Made by a program: the position numbers and the translations under genes. 64,000 nt of DNA. It comes from Tetrahymena elliotti 4EA. Lineage: Eukaryota > Ciliophora > Oligohymenophorea > Hymenostomatida > Tetrahymenidae. The notes below the pieces were generated by a model, which saw only the letters and a program-made list of their open reading frames with translations, did no database searches and had not been told where the DNA came from. The stretch covers positions 52,942 through 116,941 of the forward strand of contig JH720400.1 of NCBI GenBank assembly GCA_000231825.2, given 5' to 3'. Position 1 is the first letter of the stretch. Every line of letters starts with the position of its first letter. This document shows positions 12,201 to 24,100 of this stretch, piece after piece.

Positions 12201-13438
12201 CTTTAAAACGTTTGTAAACAAATGATAGTATCACAAGTTATTCTAAAAATTCAATAAAAAATTTAGACCCTTATTTATGTGAGCTCTCTAGTCAGTAGAA
12301 TGAAAACATATCATATAACGACTCACTTTCAGTGAAAACCTTTTAAGTTGCAAATAATTTAATCACATTTACAATTAGACCCTCCTCAAAATATTAAGAG
12401 GGCAGCATTAATACAACTAAAAATAGATCTAAAAGTACTTCTGTGAACTTAACCATCAGCTCATATGTACGAAAACAACTAGGGCCAAAAAGGGTATCAA
12501 CAGTAGGAGATTAGAATTTTTCTTAAAATAGTTTCGGAGATGAAAAACAAATAAGTGAAAAGTAATCAAAACATGATTATAAAACTTACGGTATAAAATT
12601 TAATAGAAATCAAACAATTCAATCTAACGGTTTAGAACGATATGATTCATCTTAAATACTTGAAGATAATTCTAAAGAAGCTTTCTATTTGCCTAATGAA
12701 TCTTATATAAAGGGAAGTATTAAAGGTCATCACATTCTAAATTTTTTGAATTATAAATCTGATTTATATTAATAAATGTAAAGTCCTCATAATGATATCT
12801 ATCCTTAGATATAGATTGATAAGTATGAAAGCCAAGGAGACTCAAAAAATACTTTAAAGAAAAAGTTAACGTTAAGTAGTCTAGGGTCTTCTAAAGTTGG
12901 AACTATTGATAATAGATAAATTTATAATTCTAATTTAACGCCAGTTGATTCCTTCCTTAATTTTTAACCAGACTTCAAAAAAGAAACAGTTCTAAAACTA
13001 TTGATAGAATATAATAAAAAACAGCAATGCAATTGCTCTTAGATACTAATAGTTGACGATAATGATTTTAATTTATATGTTTTATTTTTACGCTTGTAAA
13101 CATATGGGTTTAAAATAGAAAAGGCGACAAGTGGAGTAATAGCTATTTAAAAAGTTAAACTTAAATACAACTCATAAGATTGTTGCAAAAAGTACAAATT
13201 AATTTTCATGGATATAGATATGCCAGTAAAAGATGGTCATCAAACGAGTTTGGAAATAAACTAATTTTTCAAAAATAATAATATCTAACCATCTCCTATC
13301 TCAGCTTATACAGCATACGTTTAGTAGAAAGAAATGAATAAAGCTTTTGAAAGTGGAATGCAGTATTATATTACCAAACCAATAAACCAAAAAGATTTAG
13401 AAGAAGTTCTAATTAAAGTTTTTCAAAAACTTCTATGA
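9284..13438 (+). CDS. HHK2: membrane hybrid histidine kinase / response regulator
   Basis: Single frame of 1384 residues, ATG 9284 to TGA 13436-13438. Five or six hydrophobic segments lie in the first ~180 residues (for example FFLILFNGILQLGLLL, YLLVFIIYFI, LVIVIIYLGIRVYFFY). A run of six CAA codons encodes polyglutamine near residue 217. A PAS-like segment (INTGIVLIDSKNNLVYSNSY) lies near 328. H-box SSVTHELRTPLN with His700; N box SDQNRIKQVLLNLLNNSLKF; G1 DTGVGIP; G2 GAGLGLSIAN. A low-complexity linker of roughly 320 residues leads to the receiver: ILIVDDND, phospho-Asp1310 in MDIDMP, ISAYTAY, ITKPI. It is the closest relative of HHK1: both share the post-kinase motif KGC-x(2)-KLKD-x-FN and the order of domains. 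Receiver cysteines are C1249, C1251, C1300 and C1301. No introns. Confidence 0.93.
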
Positions 13439-15228
13439 GACCAAAGTATTTCATTAAATTACTTAATTTTATCTTTTTCTCCTAATTGATAAAATATTTA
13501 TATTTTAGTTACTTCATTTTTTGAGTAGTTTTTTAATTTCATTTTTATTATATATAATTACTTAACTTATTTTTAATATGTTATCATTCTCATTTTTATC
13601 TTAAATTTTACTTCTCATATTATAAAACTTTAGCTTTTTATTAAAGAGAATATAAAAATGTTTTTAGTTGCAGAAGGATTAATATTTTTATGAAAGCAAA
13701 TAATTGCATTACTTTACCTATTTTTATCTTTTTAATTAACAAAATATTAATTTAATTACTAGTTGTTAATATTAGTTTAAAAAAAAAATTTATGAAATCT
13801 TTCCTTTCAAGAATACCCATCTATTCTGAATAAAAATCTTTGATACCAACTTATATTGTTTGTAAATTTACTCATCTTAACAATTTTTATTCAGTCAAGA
13901 AATTTTTATTTAAGTTAATTCTTAAAACAGCATCAATTTGTAATAGTTATATAATATTTAAATATTTTAATCATTGTTTGAAAAATAGCATGAATAAGAC
14001 TTTGAAGATTTAAATTTTAATTTATCACAGATGATCAAGATATATAATTAATATTTGAGAAGATAATTAATTTTTAATAAATAAATTTTCAAAATTATAA
14101 AATAACGTATATTGTGAATTGAATATAAAACTTTTAAACAAATAATATTCTTAAAAAAATGAATAGAATAGTGAATTATCCTATCTTTATATTTTAAATT
14201 TCTTATTGAAAAAACATACAAAAAGGTTTCTCTATTATTCAGTTAAAAATATTACGTTTATCAATCATATATGAGTTGTAATAGAAAGCTATAACTTAAT
14301 AGATGAGATTACATTAAAAAATATGATTTAATAATAAATAATCTAATCAGGTATATTAATATAGATTTCTAACTGAGGTGACAAAAATTTTATTATTTTT
14401 TAGTCAGTTTCCTTAAAATAAATTAATGCCAGGTAAGTAAACAAATTGAATTAGATTAAGCTTTGATTATTTGACCTTAATCCTCAAAATGTTTTTTAGT
14501 TAAAAAAATCTTGCTTAAATAAATTTGATTTGATTTAAATTTCTTTTAATTTTTATTGACAAAAAACTAATCTAAATGAATTTTTATCATCATCTGAGTT
14601 ATTAATTTTTGAGAAATTTGAAGAATATCTAAGTAATAGAAAACGTGAAAATTAATTATTTAAATAAAAATAATAATAATAAGTGATTATTAATTTACAT
14701 TATTAACAAAAACCTTCAATTATATAAATATCTCTAAATTTATGAGAAACAAATAATTCTAAAATATTTTCAAGCTATATCAAAGAAAATCTTTTATTTG
14801 AATTTAGTTCTGGCTCTTTAATGTAATTAAAAAGATGCCATTTTTAAAAAATAAATAATACTATTAAAATATATATTTTAGTAGTTAAATCAAAAGCTTT
14901 AAAAAAAGTAAATTAAATGCGTAGTTATTTGATTTTAAAAAACAAAAATGCTTTAGTAATCTTAAGAATGCAATAAAAATGGTTAAAAGTAAACCATTAA
15001 AAATTTTTATAAAATACACTTCTCTATTTTCAAATTTCTTTTTTTTATGATTTCTCAAAATTGTTAAATATAGTCCTTAATTATTTAATATTTTTTAATG
15101 TAGATCTCTTTATTTTTCATAAAGAATTTTTGCTTAGTTTTTTTTAATATTATTTACAAAAAATTAGCTTAGGAGTGAACCAAATTTTCATAATAACAAA
15201 GTCTTATCTAAAACAAATACTTAAAAAT
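13439..15228. other. 1.8-kb intergenic region, nothing recognised
   Basis: Strongly AT-rich with many A and T runs. Both strands were read for exon-like stretches and RNA genes; none was convincing. It contains the HHK2 3' flank and the HHK3 promoter region. Confidence 0.5.
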
Positions 15229-18200
15229 ATGTAATAGAAAGACTCTAAAAAAAAGAGCTCATATATTATTGGATTGTATTTTAAGAATGTACTTATAAAA
15301 ATAGTAAGATAGGCTGCAATAAACAAATATATCAATCATTATTTCATTTTAATTTTTAGCATTTTAGAGATTTTAAGCATACTTATTGATGGATTAATTT
15401 TCTAAAAAGTAGAAGTTCAATAAAAAAAATTAGAGATTTCAATATTGTGCTCAATTATTTTAATAGATTTTATCACAGTCATGCTCTTAAGAAAAGATAA
15501 GATAAAGGAGTCTGCCCTTAAAATATCTATTTTAATTATTACTGCTGGTGTATTTGAAACTTTTGCTTTAGATAGAGCTAAAGAATTTAGGATAATTGCT
15601 TATTTCATTTTACTTCAAATTTGTGCTAGAAATATCTCGATGCTAAAGCTGATTGCAAAATTTTTAATGTTAATTATGGTTGTTTACAGTTAAATTAGAT
15701 ATTCGTTTAATTAGGAAACTAATTATTTGCAGATCATTGAGTTTTTCTGTTTTTAGTTTACAGTAATGGCCTTCTCATTTATACTTTATTTAGATGATAA
15801 GGATATTGAAAAAGGTTAATAGTTTTTAAATATTAAATCTAAAAAGGGCTAGCAAGATGATTTGTTTCTTTCGAATAGAGAATGCTTGAGAGAATAAGAT
15901 AATAATGATATAAATAACTCTCAAAATATGTCTATATAAATTAATGGAAAAAAAAAACTTAATGAATTCGATTAAAGCTACTAATTGGCAAAGAACAATA
16001 ATGGCTTTAGAAATACTGATAATTAAAATTAATACAATTTAAATGATATTTCTTTGGAATATGTAAAGAAGAACAATAACAATAATTATAATAAGAATAC
16101 ACTTAACACATATGTTTAAGAGTAGGATGATAAGAAATTTACAAATAAAAATAAGAATGAATAAAAACCCATTTATGTAAATTAAATTTAGCAAAATATA
16201 TCAACACCTGATCTATTTTCTTTTTTGAATAAATCTCTCAATTTGATTTCTATTGGGATAGTTCTTTTAAGTGATGAAAAACATGTTTTGTATAGAAACA
16301 AAACTGTCAAAAAATTTACAAATTATAGATATTCAGATAATAGGAATGTCATTTAATAAATTTTATAAATTTCGCTTTAAATGTTTAAGTCAGAAGCACA
16401 AAAAGAAATTTAATTCTAAGAAGAAAAAAACAACTTAAACAACTAAAATAACAAAGGAGAAAATAAAAGCATTAAAAATTCATCTTATTAAAAAAAATAA
16501 TATATTAATTCCATCTTAGATGAGTAGAATGAAAAAATGTAAAAACAGAAGAAAGGTCAAAAATCTAAATTAAATTAGTAAGAAAAGTATGGTTCTGTAC
16601 TTTACAATTAATATGAGACTTCAAAAGGATAAGGAGAATAACTAGTGAATTCTTTAGGATTAAGAAGGATAGCAACAGCTGAGGTCATGACTACAGAAAA
16701 CAATTCACATTAGCCATAAAAAATAATAAATAGTAATTTAGTTTAAGATTTTGGAAATTAAATATAAAGTAATCTTAGCAATAACATGAACACAGATTAT
16801 AGCTACTAAAAAGCTAATTCAAATGTTTCTGTAAAGAATATAAAAAGCAAAAACTTTATTTAAGTTAAGATGTATGCACACAATAATTCAAAGGTAAATA
16901 AAGATACAACTGTTTCTCCTAAGATCCTAAGCAGTGAAAATATCATTTAAGATTTAAATGCTACTCTAACTGGAGTACCTCTCTGCAATGTATCACCTTC
17001 TTGTAAATAGATAAATCCTAAATTACAGACAAAAAGCATTTTTAATTAAAATAATTTGAACACATTAAATTTTATAAACAACTTTGAAAATATGAATAGC
17101 TTTAATAAAGATTCTGTGTATTTCCAATAAAGCGAGTTAAATTAGATTGGCAATCCTCAATAACTGCTTTCTAAATTCATTTAATGCTTGATTCCAGAAA
17201 ACATAGATAAACTTTTTAAAAAATAAAACCTAGTGCTTGATGATGTTATTGATTTTCTTTTAATGCATTCAAAGTGCCCTTAGCAAGTAAAATTCAACAC
17301 AGATTATCATCTTGAGCACTATTCAGATGAAGATATTTTTATTAAAGAAAATGTTACTAGAAAAAAGAGTACCTCTTAGGTAAATTAAAATAATGCTGAA
17401 GAAGGCTTGAATTCCAACAATAAATTATTCAAAAAACTAAAAAGTTCTTAGATTGATGAAGAATAGGAGGATTAAAAAGATTCATAAGATTATGATGAAT
17501 AAAGTGTAAATTAAGCCAACAAAAATTCTAAGTAATCAGAAACAAGTAACTTTAATCTCACAAATTCTAATGAAGTGAAGCCTTAACAAGAGCCATCACC
17601 TCTTAAACCCCCAAAGTAAAAAAAAGCAAAAAAGAAAAATCACCAAAAACTTTACTCATACTTTATATAGAACAATTACCTTCATATTCACACTAAATTA
17701 AATATTGCAAGCCTAGAATCTAGTGAATTCGAAAATAAAATGACATTCATAGAGATAAAATTGAGTGTTTTATAGCAAGAAGAAAGTGAAAAATTATTTG
17801 TTTTAATTGAGATGTCAGATGTCACTTAATTCAAAAAAGTAGTAGATAAAGAAAATTTAGATTCCTACAAAAACAAAATTCTATCATCTGTCTCTCACGA
17901 ATTAAGAACTCCTTTAAACTGTAGTATTTAGCTACTTGATCTCTTGTCTTAAAATGAAGAAATTTCAGATCTGACCAAATAAGCATTTGTTAATCCTGCT
18001 ATGTATTCAAATTTTTTAATGCTTAATATTATTAATGATATACTAGATTTGGCATAAATAAATTATGGAAAATTTAAAATGACTTTTTAGCAATTCGATT
18101 TAAAAAAGATAATGACTGAATGTCTAAATTTAATTGGGCTGTAAGCAATTGAAAAGCATATTACTTTAGAATTAGAGATAGATCCTCAAATACCTTAATT

Positions 18201-20580
18201 GATTAACTCTGATGCTAATAGAATACGTTAAGTTCTTCTCAATCTATTAAATAATGCTCTTAAATTTACTTAGGAAGGTATTATTTCTATTAAAGCAAAT
18301 TTAGTAGAACCTAACTTAATTTAGATTGATGTGGAAGATACAGGATGTGGTATTAAGAAAAAAGATTTAAACAAGATTTTAGGATAATTTTCGCATCATG
18401 AAGAGTTAGAAAAATCTACAGCCACGAATTCCTTAAATGGTGGGTTAGGATTAACTATTGCAAATAATTTAGCAACTGGATTAGGAGGTAATAGAAGGAT
18501 AAAAGTAAGAAGTGAATACAAAGCTGGAAGCATATTTTCATTTTGTATTGTAAATCATTCTCTAAACTAAAAAGGGTGTACCTACAAATAAACCAATCTT
18601 TTTAGCAAGTAAATCATAAATTGGGAATGCTTTTCTCAATACTCTAATATGCAATAAACAACAATGCATAATTTCTAAAAGAACAAATCAGAGTTACTTT
18701 CTCACCTTCCCTAAAATTCTTCAAGTATCAAGCATAAAAAACATGACCAAAAATATGGTGAAGCAACTCAAAGTTTGATAAGATTTAATACTGAAATTTT
18801 ACATTCAAACTTAAATGTAAATGCTTCTTAAAATAAAATTTTAAATGATTGTTATCCTCCTCCTAATTCGAACACTCAAAGAAAGCAAAGTATTAAAAAA
18901 GATAACACATGCTATGATTTTATTTCAGCTACTCTTGGGACTGGACCAAATGTTCCTAGCGAAGGAGGAAAGATGAATAGAAAATTCTAGATTTCTCTCA
19001 AAAATACATAGTAAGTTGTAGAATAAACTAACAGCGAAAATAATAACTCTCCAAAGAGATTATTTTATAATAATACGCAAGGAAACTTAACTCAAAAGTA
19101 ATTTGCAGAAAATATGTCTGATTTGGCTAAAGATGAAGAATAATCTCTTTATTAGCACTATGATAGTCCAGGTAAAAAATCAGAAACTAGTATCAAAAAA
19201 AGATTTTAATCTGATAAAAATTCGAGAAAAACATTAAATTATACAAGCACAAATAATATTTAAAGTGCTGAAAGGACAGCATACCCATCATTGTATGATG
19301 ATAAAGCAATGGAATCTGCTTCTATTCTTAACAAAAACATTTCTGATAATAATCAGTCTATCAAAGTTATAAATAAGAATAGTGAAAACAACATCAGAAC
19401 TGAAACAGAATTTTTAAATAAAAATATCAACTCAAACTTTTAAGAGTATAGTTAAAAGAATATAAATACAGAATCTTGTGATCTCCTTTAAATTTCGAAT
19501 CTAGAAATAAATGAGTAAGAAAATAAAAAGATACCTAATTCATTTTAATGTTAGGAAATATCCTAAAAAAGAACTAATAAAGGTAAACAAAATATGTTGA
19601 GCTCTGTTTATGGTTTTGATCAAGAAGATTCAGTAATTAAAATAAAATTTAAAGAAGATGATGGTGATAAAAATAAAATAAAATAGAGATTTGCTGATAA
19701 TGGTCTTTCTCAAATACACGAAAAAAATAGTGAACAAATAGAAAGTATGTAGTCATCTTATTAAGACCTCCATTAGAAAAATAAACATATCAATGATGAA
19801 AGAGTTCAAAAACTTCTCGGTTACAATCCCAATGATAAAAATGTAAAAAATGAATTTGATGCCTTTCTGAATAGAACTCTAGAATTATCAGATACTGAAA
19901 AAAATCCAAAAAATAATAATCCTGAAATGCTTAATTTGCCTCAATAAGTTAAATAATAAGAAGAAATTTAGTCTCCAAATGACATATTCTCAATAAATTA
20001 GTAACAATAAAAAATAAAAACTGAACAAATAGTTAATATGAATTCATTAACTCATAAAAAATCCTACCCAAGTAATTGTTCTTCTAAGGAGATTAAATAA
20101 TTATAAGAAGATGTAAAGTAGTAGCTTATCAAATATAATTAAAATAGGCCTTGTAAATGCCCAAATATATTAATAGTTGATGATGAAGGATTTAACTTGT
20201 ATGCGCTAGAGCTAAGGCTTAAATCATATGGATTTTCAGTTGATAAGGCTCCAAGCGGTATAGAGGCTCTATAATTTGTTTAGAAAAAATTTGAACTTCC
20301 TAATACTTGCCACCAAAAGTATGACATAATTCTTATGGATATAAATATGCCCATTAAAAATGGTTATCAAGCTACTGAAGATATTTTAAACTACTTCAAA
20401 ACCTAAAAAGTTGATTAGCCAACTCAAATATCTGCATGTAGCGCTTATGTCTAGGAAGAAATGAAGAAGTAAGCCAAAGACTATGGAATGAAATACTACA
20501 TAACAAAGCCTGTCAATTAATAATAACTTGAAACAGTTCTTAAATAAGCCATTTTAGATAATAAAAATTAAAATATTTGA
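15229..20580 (+). CDS. HHK3: membrane hybrid histidine kinase / response regulator
   Basis: Single frame of 1783 residues, ATG 15229 to TGA 20578-20580. Membrane segments occupy roughly residues 45-200 (FILIFSILEILSILIDGLIF, ILCSIILIDFITVMLL, FLMLIMVVYS, FTVMAFSFILYL). PAS-like segment near 333 (ISIGIVLLSDEKHVLYRN). A second conserved pre-kinase segment (CLIPENIDKLFKK) is followed by a charged, probably coiled linker. H-box SSVSHELRTPLN with His890; N box SDANRIRQVLLNLLNNALKF; G1 DTGCGI; G2 GGLGLTIAN. The kinase-receiver linker is about 530 residues, rich in Asn, Ser, Lys and Gln. Receiver: ILIVDDEG (acidic pair kept, third position Glu), phospho-Asp1704 in MDINMP, ISACSAY, ITKPV. The receiver cysteine pattern is C1642, C1644, C1694 and His1695; the His replaces the second Cys found in the other five copies. 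No introns. Confidence 0.93.
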
Positions 20581-21170
20581 ACTAGTTTAACATAATCCGC
20601 TTATGTTATGAGGGAGACAACATTTAAATTACAAACATAATAGAGTAAGTTAAAAATAATAATGAAACATATGTCCAGTCAAACCTTAATATTTAAAATT
20701 TATAAAAAATAGTAAAATATGTAAAAATTCATTTCTTCAATTTATTTATCTAAATATTTGTAAATACATTTTCTATTAGTTTTAGATATCTAAACAACAA
20801 AGTGAAAACTAAAAATTTATCAAAAAAGTTAAAATTTCTTGTAAATAAAGAGTTTTTCTGTTATTTATGTATTTATTTTTTAAGAGCCTGTATTTATTAA
20901 TGTATTATTTTACTGAATGATACTTGACTCCTTGACTCTAAAAAATTTAATATTAGCAAGTTAATTCTTTGTTTGAGTATTCTAATCATAAAAAAAAAAT
21001 CTAACAAAAAGCGTATTCTAAGATTATAATTATCAGTAAAAGAATGAATATTTAATTAATTAATTAATTATTTATATATATATACATACATAACACTTTT
21101 AGGTACTTATTAAGTTAGTTAACATTGTTGAAATAAAAGCATAACCAATAAGTGGAGAAAGGAGTAACTC
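20581..21170. other. intergenic with simple repeats
   Basis: AT-rich spacer between HHK3 and HHK4. Apart from the simple repeat listed separately, nothing is recognised. Confidence 0.5.
21052..21092. repeat. simple repeat (TTAA)n then (TA)n and (CATA)n
   Basis: About five TTAA units run into an alternating TA tract and a short CATA tract, about 80 bp upstream of the HHK4 start codon. Ordinary low-complexity sequence for this genome. Confidence 0.7.
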
Positions 21171-24100
21171 ATGAGATTTTAACCAAAAAGCAAAAAAGAG
21201 AAAAATAAAACCTTTTAATAGAAGTTGAGAGGAATGCTGATGAGCTTTTTTGATTCTTAATAATTTAAATTGTATTACAAAATAGTATTTATGATTATAT
21301 TTTATTCTATTGAATTAATCGATTTGCTCTTAGGTGCTTATAAAGATAATAGCTTTTAGATAAATGGAATATAAAATTAACTGATTATTTATCTTGGTCT
21401 TATATTTTTCTCTTTTTTAATGATACCTTTGATAGCTAAGCAAGTGATCAGCTTATCTGTTTAAGAGAGTTGCATTCTTTGCATGTTGTTTGCTCTTTTT
21501 GAATCCTACTCATAAAATTAGTAGAAGATATTGAGATTGTGTGCATTTTTTAGTTTTTATTAAAGATAAATAAGAGATATGAAAAAACAAAATAGTAATT
21601 CATTATTATTGGTCTTATTGATATGTTACTCACAGATTCGATTCTCTTTTGAAAATATAAATAACTCTATTTAAATGATTGAGCATTTTTTTCTACTTAT
21701 AGTGAATATTCTACTATCAATAACAAAATACCCTATGAAATTTAGCTTTAATGTCCAGTAATTCAAAGAAAGCTTCTCTCCTTAAAATAGCTTAGCAAAA
21801 ATGAATATGTTAAGTGATGAAAAAGAAAATATTAAAAAACTTTTGTAAAGTAATATGAACAGCAATATGGGAATGTAGAATAATTTATCCAAGAGTAATA
21901 ACTAATGTGCAAATGATTAAGTTAGTTTACTCGATCATAATAGCAATTTTTAAGCAATGAAAAAGTAATTTAATTCTATTCTTAATTATGAAGATGCCTA
22001 ATCAAGCAATGATTTTAGCAAAAGCTTTTTTTAGCCAGGCTTGAAAAATGGAATACATTCAATGATCGCAAGGGATAAATTTGAAAATGTTAGCTACTTT
22101 AATAAAAATAATCAAAGTTATTAATAGTGTTAATCATAATCTAGCTAGATGAAAACTTAATATATGTAGTAATGTATCAATTAAATTTAAGCAGGTGTTT
22201 TGCTAATCAGTCATAATAAAAAGTTATTGTATTGCAATAAACACTTCAGAAAAATGTTTACTAATTTCAGTAACAATAATGCCGGCACTTATACAAACAC
22301 AGGTAGTCATTTTACAAATTAGATAAAAAATAAATCATAAAGTACCTACAGTAATATAAACATAAATTGTCAAATTAATTCAGACAATTCAAAAGCATAT
22401 AGCTTATTTCTTTAATAGAAAATATAAATAGATTTTCAATACCAATAATAAAATAAATCACAAAAAGACACCTACACTTAAAAGAGTAGTAGAAGCAGAA
22501 ATAAAAAATCTTTACTCAAGCTAGAAACTAAATTTGATTAAATATTAGAGGAGTAGAGATTACATAGAGAGCTTTAACGATAAAGTTCTCCAAAGAATAA
22601 ACAAAAATAAGAACAATTTGGTTCTGTTATATATAATTAATATGTTTCTAGTAGACCTATGCCTAGTACTTCAAATATTAGTTAAAAGAATGAGTAATCA
22701 TCCCCAAGATCTCCTAGATCTTAATTAAGAAAGTTGACTACTGTTGAAGTAGTATCAAATGCTGATAAATATTAATAATAAAAAGCTGAAATAAAAAGCA
22801 ATCCTCAATAATAGAAACGATTAAGTATTGATTGTAAATCTCTAGGGCACATTGCTGTTCATCCAAGTATAATGATCCCAACTTCTAATTATGTTTAGAT
22901 TAATCCATAAGTTAATAGTAGTATCAATTAGCTGAGTAATCCAAATAGTCATTTAAATGTGATAAACTCTCCTTAAAAAGCAGGTAGTAATACATTTTTT
23001 TGTAAATCTTAGAATAAAAAAAGTAACTACCCCTAATCTGATAAATGGTAATCAAATAATTAATTTTCAGAATAGTCTTCTAAGAGAGTATTGTAATGTG
23101 TAATTCCATCAAGTATAAAAAAATTGTTTTCAAAAAGGAATTTATAAATTGATGACATAGTTAATTATTTGATAATACACTCAGTATCTCCTATTTTTTA
23201 GAAAATGAATACTGATAACTAAATTCTCTCTGTTGGTAGTCTAGAAAGTAAGAACACCTTGCTTTCACCTAAACTAAATTTAGGTTCAAATAGACCTCTA
23301 ATAAGTAAGGACTAATTAAATTTTGCCTCTAAAAACTATTTCGAAGGCGGCGAGGGTAGAGACAAAGAATTAAAAGATTTAGATTAAATAGGAAGCAATA
23401 TAAATTTGAATAATGATAATCAAATAGAGTAACAGAACTTGTATCCTAACAATATTACAGAAGATGATGAGTAGAATCAGATTAAAAACTTAGTTGATAA
23501 AGACAGATAATCAACTCTTTCAGCTCAAGTTGAAAAAGAGTCTATGTTAGGAGAAGCTACTACAACAGGTGATAATATTACTTGTTAAAGGAGTAAGGCA
23601 GACACTTACTTTTAATCATGTAAAATGTACAACTATTATATTTAAAATAACTAATTGCATGTATTGGTAGATCTATGTGAAGAAGAGGAAGAATAAGATG
23701 AAGAAGAAGTTTCAAATAGCAGTACTATTTTAGAGGTAAAATTTATGGTTTTTGTTGAAATTGAGGATTCATTTGAAGAAAAGCAAATTCTAGTTTAAAT
23801 AGAAGACATAACAAAACTAAAATAATATGTTGAAGATGAAAATTTAGATATCTACAAAAGCAAGATACTTTCTTCAATCACTCATGAACTTAAAACACCT
23901 TTGAATTGTAGTATTTAAATGCTAGACATGCTTCTTTAAAATGATGATATATCTGATATACTGAAGTAGATATTTATAATACCTGCCCTTAATTCTAATC
24001 ATCTCCTACTTAATATCATCAATGATATATTAGATCTTGCATAAATAAATTATGGTAAATTTACAATGTTTTTTTCTGAGTTTGAATTGAATAAAATATG

